A stretch of DNA of 64,000 bases from Nemertoderma westbladi (GCA_032718475.1 JAUCBJ010003326.1:62001-126000), one strand, 5' to 3'; shown: positions 19,765 to 30,500, numbered from the stretch's first letter. Translations and numbers: made by a program. Notes: generated by a model from the letters alone, not told the origin.

Positions 19765-19895
19765 TTTACCAAGTTTGGTGCGATTTCGGCAAGCCATTAT
19801 GGATAAATTGACATTTAAATATTTGACAGACACTCGAACTGACAAACAGACAGACATACACTACTTGGCACTCATGGGATGGCATAAAAACACTA
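19765..19895. repeat. Interspersed repeat family R1, copy 3 (partial)
   Basis: GTTTACCAAGTTTGGTGCGA followed by ATTGACATTT and ACAGACAGACAT resembles the left halves of the copies at 1255 and 11795. The right block is not clearly conserved. Confidence 0.4.
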
Positions 19896-20040
19896 GCTGA
19901 TAACTAAACATGGTTCAAACAAGGTAATTACCTAGACTTATCATACATTTGTTATTGAAATTATGGTAAATTAGTGTGGGGTATTATAGTACCCCAAGCA
20001 TTGTAGATGTGTATTGAAACGAACAATGCAGGAAGGTTAA

Positions 20041-20624
20041 GAAAGTTTAGAAAATTATTTAGAAAATTATTTAGAAAATTATTATTTATGATAGAAAGTG
20101 ATTTGAAATCAATTATCTTTAATAAATAAGATGGAAAAAATACCTTAACTTTTCGAACGCCGATATATTTCTAGGTCATTCAATCTACCCTAACACACAA
20201 AATTAATTTCCAATCAATCCGAACCAAATTTAGCCTCGTTAAATGACTTGTTAAATGACCTTGTTAAATATACAAAGTAAAGTTTATAAAATAAAATAAT
20301 ATTTATGTTATAAAAAAAAAAATAAAAAAAAAAAAATAAAAAAAAAATTGCTATCTCGTTAATTAGAATTACATAATATTCTTTAATATCATAAATTTCC
20401 CCACAAAATAAGGAAACTAAAGCAAAACAATATATAATTTTACTTCCAGGAAATTTAATAAATACCATTAATGTTACCAAAGATTTTTCACATAAAAATA
20501 TTAGGTTTACTATACTGAATTTCGTTTAAAATTACTAGCAAGATTATTTTAACAAATTCGTTTGTTTAGAATTGCAGTGAGAGACAGATCCAATCTCACT
20601 CACCTTCCAGTTGTTCCAACAGGT
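20041..20624. other. AT-rich sequence between the piggyBac-type element and RTE copy C
   Basis: No gene. It holds A-rich runs (about 20310-20350) and TTTAGAAAATTA repeats (20045-20085). Because exact 12-bp duplications lie outside it (18698-18709 and 24375-24386), it seems to have been inserted together with copy C. Confidence 0.5.
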
Positions 20625-21112
20625 TCAGGTCAGGTCAGGTATTCTAGGTCATTGATCAAGAAAACTTGCCACCTCCATGCAGCATAAAGGAGGTGCCACC
20701 TGTAGCTGCATAGACCCTCTTACTAGGGCAAATCTGGTCCTGTAACTAGGACCCCCTTCGTTCTGGGATAAGGACGCCCTTGGTCATGGATTAAGGACCC
20801 ATATACTTGACTGCAGGGGTATATGGCCTGACCAGGCAGATGGTGATCTACCAATGGCTGGTCAGGAGTAGAGTGTTCTCATGTCCACTCTGAGAGCACT
20901 TCACTGCGACCTGCACCTGGCAGCAAGGGTACAGGGCATGACCCAGCAGATGAGCTGCAACAGCCAATGGTGGGTCATGTGCGCCAGAGTAGATATGGGT
21001 GATGGGCCTCATATCTGACTCCATTGCGACACCCACCCTGTGGAATGGCAAACCAGGGTGTGGTATTTGCCCCGAGAGGTGACTCGGCAAGAAAGCACCC
21101 CCAACCCCCACT

Positions 21113-22130
21113 ATGGATTACATTAGCAATGCGGAGGTCCGGCCACTAGAGGCCAGTGGAATTACCGGACACAATCGGCCTCACAGGCGTCAGTTAACTC
21201 CTGACCGGCTGCCTGTCTCACCCCCTACTGGAGAGAGAGCAGCCAACAATTCTTTGAGTCCCTTTCCTGATGACCTTTCTGGCCCAAACCCTGGGTCACC
21301 AGGAAGGCCAGATTGTGATGGGGAGAGGGATTCTGGAGTTGGAGGCTACTCTCATGTTCCACCCCGACCAACAAAGCCATTGGTGAATCTGAGGCAAGTC
21401 ACAAGACTAGCCTCAGTAAACACCCTAACACTCAGGTCCCCAATGCGACAAGGTGAGCTGACTGCCTTGGCAGATAAGCCTACTCTTAGCGCAGTGGGTG
21501 TTCAAGAGCACCGAATGCAGACTGATGAGGTTCTGATTAAGGACATGGGGGGCGGTTGGCGACTCGCCCTCGCGTCAGCAGATGATAGTGGCAATGGTGG
21601 AATTGGTCTATTGATGAATCCAACTGCACATGCAGCATTGGACAAAATAGACCAAATCTCTAACCGCATCATCCGTTGCCACTTCTCATGTTCTGGAAGA
21701 CTGGCTAAGAAGTTTCCTAAGGTGGTTCTGATTGTGTGCTACTCTCCAACTAGTGTTGCCCCTGTAGAGGAGGTGGAAAATTTCTACCACAATCTACAAG
21801 CAGCTACTGATGGAGTGCATCAGCATGCATTCTTAACATTCCTGGGAGACTTTAATGCAAGTCTGCATCAATCACCTACATCGCCCTGGGTCTATAGCAA
21901 TAGTGTTAACCAAAATTCTGTCCATCTTCAGGATTTTATCTCTGGAAATGGATTGTTTTCGGCTGGAACCCAGTTCAAGAAGCGAACTGGAAAGCTATGG
22001 ACTCATAGTGGACCCAGTGATCACAAGTCCCAGATAGACCATATTCTGTTTCGTAGGAAATACAGGAGCTCTATACTGTATACTGTAATGCATTTACACT
22101 TCGACCCTTCTCCAGTGATCACCGCCTTAT
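21113..22130 (+). pseudogene. Element C apurinic-like endonuclease domain
   Basis: The 343-residue frame starts at ATG 21113 and has a Pro/Arg-rich N-terminal region of about 90 residues, then an APE-type endonuclease. The blocks are SVNTLTL (Asn103), VQEHRM (Glu132), CYSPTS (Tyr210), LGDFNAS (Asp246, Asn248) and SQIDHILF (Asp309). The last block, SDHRLIVAKVRLSLR, is in another frame, so a 1-nt indel lies near 22095-22115. Apart from that the domain is complete. In RTE elements this domain nicks the target so that the 3' OH primes cDNA synthesis. Confidence 0.85.
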
Positions 22131-24333
22131 TGTGGCCAAGGTAAGACTTAGTCTGCGTGCTAGCAGAACAACGAAATCTGCCTTGCCGCGGCATGACTGG
22201 TCCTCTCTGTTGCAACAGCCAAGTGTGAGATCCAGCTTCACACTACAGCTGAGCAACAGGTATGAGGCTCTTGCCTCTGAGGCGGCAGATCACTGTGAGG
22301 GCTATACTGCCTTTACAGAAGCAGTTAAGTTAGCAGCTGCAGAAACAGTTCCTGTATACCCTCGATACAGGAAAAGGGCCCCCTGGACTGACAACAAAAT
22401 TCAGAAGTGCCGAAATTACCTTCATAAGGCGCAGAAAGAGTCCCGACTCAAACAGACTACAGCGGCCAAGAATGCAGTTAAGGCTGCATCTAGGTCCCTG
22501 AACAGGCAGTACTCTGTTAATCTACAGGAGCTAATAAACCAACAGGTTAATGCCATCAATGATGCTGACGACAGCAGGCAATCATCCCAGGCATGGAAAT
22601 CAATCAATCTGCTTACTGGGCGGAAAAGCCAACCAACCACCAAGGTTAAGGCTGAATCACCAGCCGATCGCCTCAATGGTTGGAAAGCCCACTTTGAAAA
22701 GCTCCTCAATAATGACAGGGTATTGCCTGATAACTTTATAGAAGTAAAAGTGTCTGAGTCTGTACTCCCAGATATTCCCATTGGCGATATCTCCTTTGCA
22801 GAAGTGAAGGCTGCTGCAAAGAGCATTAAGACCAATCGTGCCAGTGGAGTAGATGGTGTTCCCCCTGAGGTCTTTAAAATACCTGAGTGTTTAAAGCTCA
22901 TCTATCCCATCATAGTAGACATGTACCGAACAACAAGAGTCCCACAAGAAATGAAAACAAATAAGTTGGTGCCAGTTCCCAAGAAGGGCAACCTAACACT
23001 CTATGGTTCTTTTCGGGGAATTTCATTGATCTCGATTGCTGCAAAGCTATACAATAGGATTCTATTAAATCGCATCAGGGATCCCATTGAGAAACTGCTC
23101 CGTGGAAATCAGAATGGGTTCCGTAAAGGTCGTGGGACCATGGAGCCCATTTTGGCACTTAGAAGGATAATTGAAGAGTTATAGAAAAAGAAAGACAGGC
23201 ATCTGGCTGTTATCTTTGTTAACTTCTTCAAGGCCTTTGATTCAGTCTCTCGCTCACGTATGTTCAGCATACTTTCATTATATGGGATTCCTGATGAAAT
23301 TATTGCAGCAATCAGATCAGTATACGATGGTTCGACAACATTTGTGTCCACTGTTGACGGTGACACAGAACCATTTGAAGTGTTATGGGGCGTCCTCCAA
23401 GGAGACACACTTGCACCATTCTTGTTCATTATTGTGGTTGACTATGTTCTACGCATGTCCTTAGATCATTATAATGATGATGGGGTGATGATAACTCCAC
23501 CTACTGGCTCCAGAAGTCGAGGAAATCCTGCCAAGTACCTAACTGATCTAGACTTTGCTGATGACTTAGGAGTACTCTCAGAATCATTAGAGGGAGTCCA
23601 ACGGCTCCTCAGCTCATTAGAACATGCTGCTTCTAGTGTTGGTCTTTTTATTAACTCCAGAAAGACCAAAATTCTGACAGTTAACTTTGAAAGTCCTCAG
23701 CAAGTCTCTGATCGGATGAGCATAAGCTCAAAGGATGGTATGCTTGAGCATGTGGACGACTTCTGTTACCTGGGATCATGGATCCGGAAGTCAGGTGAGG
23801 ACCTTCGAATACGTAAGGGAAAGGCATGGGCAGCCTTGAATAGGCTTTCCAGGATTTGGAAGTCACCGAGAATTAATCGGAAACTTAAGGTCCGATTATT
23901 TAGAGCAGCAGTAGTTCCAGTACTCCTCTACGGGAGTCCATGCTGGGCTCTAACTGCTGAGGACACCAAATCTCTGGATGGCACATTCACAAGAATGCTA
24001 TGCCGGGTTCATTGTGTCAAGTACAATGCACACATCTCCAACCAGACACTATATAACATTGGAGGTGTCTCATTGGTTCCCCCAAGCTTGACACTAGAAC
24101 AAAATCGCCTCCGCTTTGCAGGACATTGCTTTCGCCGTGAGGACCAGCCAGTGCATAATCTTGTACTTTGGCAGCCTCATGGAGTGAATAAGTATGGTGG
24201 ACAGCCCATGACTTTCTTGAGACGCATCTTAAAGGACACTGGCCTTAAAGATGCGGATGATCTAGCAAATGTCATGGGTGATAGGGAGTTGTGGCGGTGC
24301 AATTTTGTTGACAAGCCGGCACAGCATTCTTAA
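22110..24333 (+). pseudogene. Element C reverse transcriptase and C-terminal region
   Basis: Continues the element's polyprotein in the shifted frame with SDHRLIVAKVRLSLR, then the linker and RT core. RASGVDGVPPEVFKIPE, LVPVPKKGNLTLYGSFRG, GFRKGRGTMEPILALRRI, GVLQGDTLAPFLFI, DFADDLGVLS and HCFRREDQPVHNLVLWQPHG appear in order. A TAG at 23182-23184 replaces the serine codon seen in copy B. The catalytic FVDFF of B is FVNFF here (AAC at 23221-23223), which removes a metal-binding aspartate. Both changes are inactivating, so C is dead although otherwise almost the same as B. Confidence 0.9.
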
Positions 24334-24386
24334 AAATGCAGCTGCAATGCAGCATGCCGATCCTAGTAGTAGTAGTATGTGACCTC

Positions 24387-24700
24387 CAGAAATTTGGTGT
24401 TCTCAGCAGTTAGAGTCAGTTTTGACTCCCATCTGGGACCACCGGTTCTACTGCTGCTCTAAATAATCTAACCTTAAGTCCCCGACGTATCCCATGTGAC
24501 TTCCTAATTATGGACAGCCCATTCAAGGGTGCCCATGCCTTTCCCTTAAATATTCGAAGTCTCTCATTCAATCACTCATTCTCTCACTATCAAGTTCAAT
24601 AAAATAACCTTATTTCATGATCCAGGTAACATAAGTCATCCACCACCTGGTCTTTTTGGAGTTAACAAAAATACCAATTCAAGAAGCAACTTGTTTTAAT
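24387..24700 (-). mobile_element. RTE copy D, continuation beyond the insertion
   Basis: The plus-strand text resumes the family B/C order where 18709 left it: AAATTTGGTGTTCTCAGCAG, CTGCTGCTCTAAATAATCT, AAGGGTGCCCATGCCTTTCC and GGTCTTTTTGGAGTTAAC match 9096-9420. A short AT-rich insertion lies near 24565-24620. The copy stops at about 24700, immediately before the CCACT array. Confidence 0.75.
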
Positions 24701-24708
24701 TAGCTATC

Positions 24709-25080
24709 TCCACTCCACTCCACTCCACTCCACTCCACTCCACTCCACTCCACTCCACTCCACTCCACTCCACTCCACTCCACTCCACTCCACTCCACTC
24801 CACTCCACTCCACTCCACTCCACTCCACTCCACTCCACTCCACTCCACTCCACTCCACTCCACTCCACTCCACTCCACTCCACTCCACTCCACTCCACTC
24901 CACTCCACTCCACTCCACTCCACTCCACTCCACTCCACTCCACTCCACTCCACTCCACTCCACTCCACTCCACTCCACTCCACTCCACTCCACTCCACTC
25001 CACTCCACTCCACTCCACTCCACTCCACTCCACTCCACTCCACTCCACTTCACTCCACTCCACTCCACTCCACTCCACTC
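24709..25080. repeat. CCACT pentamer microsatellite
   Basis: About 74 copies of CCACT with a single TCACT interruption near 25047. It starts at the truncated end of RTE copy D and abuts the inverted repeat at 25081. Open frames on the minus strand (EWSGV repeats) are artefacts. Confidence 0.95.
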
Positions 25081-25361
25081 CAATATAAACATGTTCTTGA
25101 ATTTATATTTATGGTCTATAACATTTTTTAAAATATAAAATTGAAACTTGTAAATTTAATTGCGACCCGACTCGACTCGACTCGACTCGTCTCGACTCGA
25201 CTCGACTCGACTCGACTCGACTCGACTCGACTCGACTCGACTCGACTCGACTCGACTCGACTCGACTCGGGTCGAGTCGCAATTAAATTTACAAGTTTCA
25301 ATTTTATATTTTAAAAAATGTTATAGACCATAAATATAAATTCAAGAACATGTTTATATTG
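25081..25361. repeat. Perfect 86-bp inverted repeat with a CGACT-repeat loop
   Basis: 25081-25166 (starting CAATATAAACATGTTC, ending TTAATTGCGAC) is the exact reverse complement of 25276-25361 by base-by-base reading. The 109-bp spacer (25167-25275) is about 20 copies of CGACT with one CGTCT and a terminal CGGGTCGA. The structure would form a long perfect hairpin. It could be a small foldback element or the product of a template switch or palindromic duplication. Confidence 0.95.
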
Positions 25362-26050
25362 TGTAAGCTAAGGCCGCTTGTACACTACCCATTCAAAAGT
25401 CAAAAGACAAAACACATGAACATTATCTTATAATATTGTTATTCTAGAATGCACTATTATTTTATTTATTATAGCTATTCTTGTTACTAATTTTTTTACA
25501 GTTTCTTTGAAATACTTATCATATCCAAGGCGTCCTAAATGAAGAGTTTAGAATTTGGATAGGATGCCTTGACTATATCACTGTATTTCAAAGAAGATAT
25601 GTAATTCATATTTTTTATAAACATATTTATGATCCCATGTTTTAACTTTTTAAAAATGTTGCAGCAGTAATTAAGTGTCTGACTTCCTCACACACAGAAA
25701 CTTACATCAGATTTTAGTTGCGTCATGTTGCTAAGAATGTCCTGCTACTTATTGCTCACCCCCTCACTCTAGGAACTTTCGTGACAGACACAAGTTGCAG
25801 TAACAACAGTTGTTCCGTGTGAGGGGGGGGGGGGGGGGAGGCAAAAACTACGCCATTCATAAAGCTGGAAATTACTAGCTAACTTCAGGTTCAAAATTAC
25901 ATCGTAAACACATTGGAAATTCCATGTGAATCGGAAAAACCAACTATTTCGTTTAATTTTTAATATATTTTCATTATTGTTTTTGTTTTAAATGTTTAAA
26001 GTTTAAAAGTTTTAAAGTTTAAATGTTTTAGAAAATTGGCTAGTATCAAA
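25362..26050. other. Non-coding stretch with a hairpin and a G-run
   Basis: No exon found. It holds the 93-nt hairpin described next and a run of 16 G at about 25823-25838. The rest is AT-rich. Confidence 0.45.
25503..25595. repeat. 93-nt imperfect hairpin
   Basis: TTCTTTGAAATAC (25503-25515) is the exact complement of GTATTTCAAAGAA (25583-25595). Inside, CCAAGGCGTCCTA pairs with AGGATGCCTTG, giving arms of about 35 nt with a few mismatches and bulges. It could be a very short MITE or a microRNA-like precursor; nothing here decides between them. Confidence 0.6.
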
Positions 26051-26052
26051 AT

Positions 26053-26131
26053 AGAGAATTGGAAGGCGCGCAGAAGCTATTAGATAGCTTAAAGGAGGCT
26101 GTATCCAGTGTGGGCCTCTTTGCGAATAGCA
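26053..26131 (+). pseudogene. Short RTE reverse transcriptase fragment
   Basis: The frame reads RELEGAQKLLDSL and then KEAVSSVGLFANS. This matches the LEGVQRLLSSLEHAASSVGLFINS segment of elements B and C just after the FADD motif. Only this piece is present, and it is more diverged than B or C. Confidence 0.6.
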
Positions 26132-26302
26132 CATTTTTTCAGTGGGAAAACTGGCTTAATAAATCTAGAATCTATTTAATTTCATAATGTTAACATTCAA
26201 CCGCTTTTTCTCACATTTTTTGGGCGTGTTTTTCCGTCTGAAAAAAAAACCGAGGGAAAATACTAAAAACCTCTGCCTTACCTATCTATGTCCTCCTATG
26301 TG

Positions 26303-26309
26303 TATAAAT
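26303..26309 (+). promoter_or_regulatory. Possible TATA box for the 194-aa gene
   Basis: TATAAAT lies about 155 bp upstream of the ATG at 26459. The spacing would leave a leader of about 120 nt. There is no other promoter evidence. Confidence 0.3.
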
Positions 26310-26458
26310 CTTAATATGTAGCGCGGTTGTAGCTTACAGTACAACAACTAATATAATGTAATTTTTATGTAGTTAGTTAATTTAATATATGTAGGACGAC
26401 TATATACAAATATACAAGTAGTGTATGTTGTTTGACCATGTAAAACATTGATGGAATC

Positions 26459-27043
26459 ATGAATGATAAGCCAGTATACGATAGTTCAGAGACGGAGGAT
26501 AAGTTACATCTACTGTATATCGTATTATCAGTTTTAGCTGTTATCGTTATGATTGCTGTTTTAATTATGATATGTTTGGTAAGAGCACGCATGAAATCGT
26601 TAAAAAGGGAAGATGCATCTTGTAAATCTACAAAGTCAACGATGTCGCATCCTGTGTCATTGGCATCTCCGTTGGCATCTCACAAGGGATTTCCAAAAGA
26701 ACAACATAACCCTAACCAAGTATCAAAAACTGCAGAGAAATACCAAAAACGTTCGATAGAAAGCCACGAGTCGCAGCCATCAGTATATTACAGTCTATCA
26801 GAGTCAGGGAGTTGCTCGAGCTCGGGAAGTGATAACGACAGTCAGGCATTAGCGGTTCCGATGTCTGCTCAAGGTAGATACGGTAGTCAAGGATACGGTA
26901 GTCCACCTCCATCTTCGGTGGGCCAAAAGTGTTGCACCTGTCAACCGTCGCAGCACAATTTATGGTACTTGACTCCAAAGCAACGAGCGTTACACATGAG
27001 GGGTGAGCTTCCCCGCTATCATCATGCGTGTACCTGCGATTAA
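26459..27043 (+). CDS. Predicted single-pass membrane protein, 194 aa, unknown family
   Basis: The frame opens at ATG 26459 (A at -3) after an in-frame TAA at 26441-26443, with no AG between them, so no exon can join upstream in this frame. It ends with TAA at 27041. A short acidic N-terminus (1-17) is followed by a very hydrophobic segment (18-41, LLYIVLSVLAVIVMIAVLIM) and then basic residues (RARMKSLKR). This predicts N-out/C-in topology without a signal peptide. The tail is Ser-rich (100-130) and Gly/Ser/Tyr-rich (139-153). It ends in a Cys/His-rich region with KCCTC (157-161) and HHACTCD (188-194), perhaps a metal-binding or palmitoylation site. Mixed composition without repeats argues for a real gene. 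I do not recognise the family. It would be nested in the MCTP intron if that intron extends this far. Confidence 0.55.
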   Translation: MNDKPVYDSSETEDKLHLLYIVLSVLAVIVMIAVLIMICLVRARMKSLKREDASCKSTKSTMSHPVSLASPLASHKGFPKEQHNPNQVSKTAEKYQKRSIESHESQPSVYYSLSESGSCSSSGSDNDSQALAVPMSAQGRYGSQGYGSPPPSSVGQKCCTCQPSQHNLWYLTPKQRALHMRGELPRYHHACTCD

Positions 27044-27530
27044 CAGATATCCATATATGATATATTTATTTATCTATCACGATATTGTGTTGGGTCGCTG
27101 GATTATTTACATTGAACACGAACTTTTCGTCAGCGTCAATGTGTTAACGATATTTTATTACAACGATATGATAAACGTGCGTTTTAAGTAGTTAAAGTGT
27201 TTCCATTCACGAAATGTTGGTTTTATTTGACACGTCGATTTTGAAGATGTTTCAGACGCATCACATAATTAGATTTTTATCACCCTTTAGCACCCCTAAG
27301 TTGGTCAGGCCCAAACCCTCATTACAAATGTCATGTAACCCTAACCGTAAGTCATGAAGCTCTAATCCAAGAAATTTTGTTGAATTTTGCACTCTTGCCA
27401 TTGGCCCGAAGGGGGCAGATTCTCCTGGGACACCGGTTTTATTGCCGCCATGGGTCCACTAACCACTAACAACTGTGCAGTCATTATGTGCGAGGAAAAC
27501 ACTGACGAGTGAGTTCTAGAATATTAATAA
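27044..27530. other. 3' flank of the 194-aa gene, up to the satellite
   Basis: No coding frame recognised. An AATAAA polyadenylation-type signal at 27526-27531 lies exactly at the edge of the satellite, so a transcript from the gene could end at or inside the array. Confidence 0.4.
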
Positions 27531-30500
27531 AAAATTTCTGCCATAAGAATTAATTGTAATTTCTGCCGTAAGAAAGTTAATTGTAATTTCTGCCGTAAGA
27601 AAGTTAATTGTAATTGCTGCCGTGAGAAAGTTAATTGTAATTTCTGCCGTGAGAAAGTTAATTGTAATTTCTGCCGTAAGAAAGTTAATTGTAATTTCTG
27701 CCGTGAGAAAGTTAATTGTAATTTCTGCCGTGAGAAAGTTAATTGTAATTTCTGCAGTGAGTTAATAATAATTTCTGCGGTGAGAAAATTAATTGTAATT
27801 TCTGCCGTGAGAAAGTTAATTGTAATTTCTGCCGTGAGAAAGTTAATTGTAATTTCTGCAGTGAGTTAATAATAATTTCTGCCGTGAGAAAATTAATTGT
27901 AATTTCTGCCGTAAGAACGTTAATTGTAATTTCTGCCGTGATAAAGTTAATTGTAATTTCTGCCGTAAGAAAGTTAATTGTAAATTCTACCTGTGAGTTA
28001 ATAATAATTTCTGCCGTGAGAAAGTTGATTGTAATTTCTGCCGTGAGAAAGTTAATTGTAATTTCTGCCGTGAGAAAGTTAATTGTAATTTTTGCCGTGA
28101 GAAAGTTAATTGTAATTTCTGCAGTGAGTTAATAATAATTTCTGCCGTGAGAAATTTAATTGTAATTTCTGCCGTGAGAAAGTTAATTGTCATTTCTGCC
28201 GTGAGAAAGTTAATTGTCATTTCTGCCGTGAGAAAGTTAATTGTAATTTCTGCTGAGAGAAAGTTAATTGTAATTTCTGCCGTGAGAAAGTTAATTGTAA
28301 TTTCTGCCGTGAGAAAGTTAATTGTAATTTCTGCCGTGAGAAAGTTAATTGTAATTTCTGCAGTGAGTTAATAATAATTTTTGCCGTGAGAAAATTAATT
28401 GTAATTTATGCCGTGAGAAAGTTAATTGTAATTTCTGCTGTGAGAAAGTTAATTGTAATTTCTGCAGTGAGTTAATAATAATTTCTGCCGTGAGAAAGTT
28501 AATTGTAATTTCTGCCGTGAGAAAGTTAATTGTAATTTCTGCCGTGATAAAGTTAATTGTAATTTCTGCCGTAAGAAAGTTAATTGTAAATTCTGCAGTG
28601 AGTTAATAATAATTTCTGCCGTGAGAAAGTTAATTGTAATTTCTGCCGTGAGAAAGTTAATTGTAATTTCTGCCGTGAGAAAGTTAATTGTAATTTCTGC
28701 CGTGAGAAAGTTAATTGTAATTTCTGCCGTGAGAAAGTTAATTGTAATTTCTGCAGTGAGTTAATAATAATTTCTGCAGTGAGTTAATAATAATTTCTGC
28801 CGTGAGAAAGTTAATTGTAATTTCTGCCGTGAGAAAGTTAATTGTAATTTCTGCCGTGATAAAGTTAATTGTAATTTCTGCCGTAAGAAAGTTAATTGTA
28901 AATTCTACCTGTGAGTTAATAATAATTTCTGCCGTGAGAAAGTTGATTGTAATTTCTGCCGTGAGAAAGTTAATTGTAATTTCTGCCGTGAGAAAGTTAA
29001 TTGTAATTTTTGCCGTGAGAAAGTTAATTGTAATTTCTGCAGTGAGTTAATAATAATTTCTGCCGTGAGAAAGTTAATTGTAATTTCTGCCGTGAGAAAG
29101 TTAATTGTCATTTCTGCCGTGAGAAAGTTAATTGTCATTTCTGCCGTGAGAAAGTTAATTGTAATTTCTGCTGAGAGAAAGTTAATTGTAATTTCTGCCG
29201 TGAGAAAGTTAATTGTAATTTCTGCCGTGAGAAAGTTAATTGTAATTTCTGCCGTGAGAAAGTTAATTGTAATTTCTGCAGTGAGTTAATAATAATTTTT
29301 GCCGTGAGAAAATTAATTGTAATTTATGCCGTGAGAAAGTTAATTGTAATTTCTGCTGTGAGAAAGTTAATTGTAATTTCTGCAGTGAGTTAATAATAAT
29401 TTCTGCCGTGAGAAAGTTAATTGTAATTTCTGCCGTGAGAAAGTTAATTGTAATTTCTGCCGTGATAAAGTTAATTGTAATTTCTGCCGTAAGAAAGTTA
29501 ATTGTAAATTCTGCAGTGAGTTAATAATAATTTCTGCCGTGAGAAAGTTAATTGTAATTTCTGCCGTGAGAAAGTTAATTGTAATTTCTGCCGTGAGAAA
29601 TTTAATTGTAATTTCTGCCGTGAGAAAGTTAATTGTAATTTCTGCCGTGAGAAAGTTAATTGTAATTTCTGCAGTGAGTTAATAATAATTTCTGCAGTGA
29701 GTTAATAATAATTTCTGCCGTGAGAAAATAAATTGTAATTTCTGCCGTTAGAAAGTTAATTGTAATTTCTGCTGTGAGAAAGTTAATTGTCATTTCTGCC
29801 GTGAGAAAGTTAATTGTCATTTCTGCCGTGAGAAAGGTAATTGTAATTTCTGCTGAGAGAAAGTTAATTGTTATTTCTGCCGTGAGAAAGTTAATTGTAA
29901 TTTATTTCTGCCGTGAGAAAGTTAATTGTAATTTCTGCCGTGAGAAAGTTAATTGTAATTTCTGCAGTGAGTTAATAATAATTTCTGCCGTGAGAAAATT
30001 AATTGTAATTTCTGCCGTGAGAAAGTTAATTGTAATTTCTGCCGTGAGAAAGTTAATTGTAATTTCTGCTGTGAGTTAATAATAATTTCTGCCGTGAGAA
30101 AATTAATTGTAATTTCTGCCGTGAGAAAGTTAATTGTAATTTCTGCTGTGAGAAAGTTAATTGTAATTTCTGCAGTGAGTTAATAATAATTTCTGCCGTG
30201 AGAAAGTTAATTGTAATTTCTGCCGTGAGAAAGTTAATTGTAATTTCTGCCGTGATAAAGTTAATTGTAATTTCTGCCGTAAGAAAGTTAATTGTAAATT
30301 CTGCAGTGAGTTAATAATAATTTCTGCCGTGAGAAAGTTAATTGTAATTTCTGCCGTGAGAAAGTTAATTGTAATTTCTGCCGTGAGAAAGTTAATTGTA
30401 ATTTCTGCAGTGAGTTAATAATAATTTCTGCCGTGAGAAAGTTAATTGTAATTTCTGCCGTAAGAAAGTTAATTGTAATTGCTGCCGTGAGAAAGTTAAT

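Larger units (their letters stand above)
18739..20036. mobile_element. piggyBac-type non-autonomous DNA transposon
   Basis: A 1298-bp element between TTAA duplications (18735-18738 and 20037-20040), the target preference of piggyBac transposases. The ends are inverted: CCTTCCTGCACTGTT at the left, and CCTTCCTGCATTGTT read inward from the right, one mismatch in 15. The palindrome GGGGTACTATAGTACCCC lies near the left end (18754-18771) and again at 18934-18951, with a one-base variant at 19978-19995 near the right end. No transposase frame is present. A 123-bp direct repeat occupies 18993-19198 and an R1-like repeat piece lies at about 19765-19895. Confidence 0.8.
20625..24374 (+). mobile_element. 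RTE-like retrotransposon C, near full length, inactive
   Basis: Starts with CAGGTCAGGTCAGGT, like the 5' end of element A, then a leader of about 490 bp, an EN-domain frame (from 21113), the RT and C-terminal region to the stop at 24331-24333, and a 3' end GCAGCATGCCGATCC plus TAG repeats. GTATGTGACCTC follows at 24375-24386 and is also found at 18698-18709, suggesting that the inserted unit reached back to 18710. It is the same family as B. It carries a frameshift near 22100, a TAG stop at 23182-23184 and a changed catalytic residue at 23221-23223. Confidence 0.85.

Noticed and set aside
24696-25092. EWSGV repeat proteins in three frames
   Set aside because: They are translations of the CCACT pentamer array.
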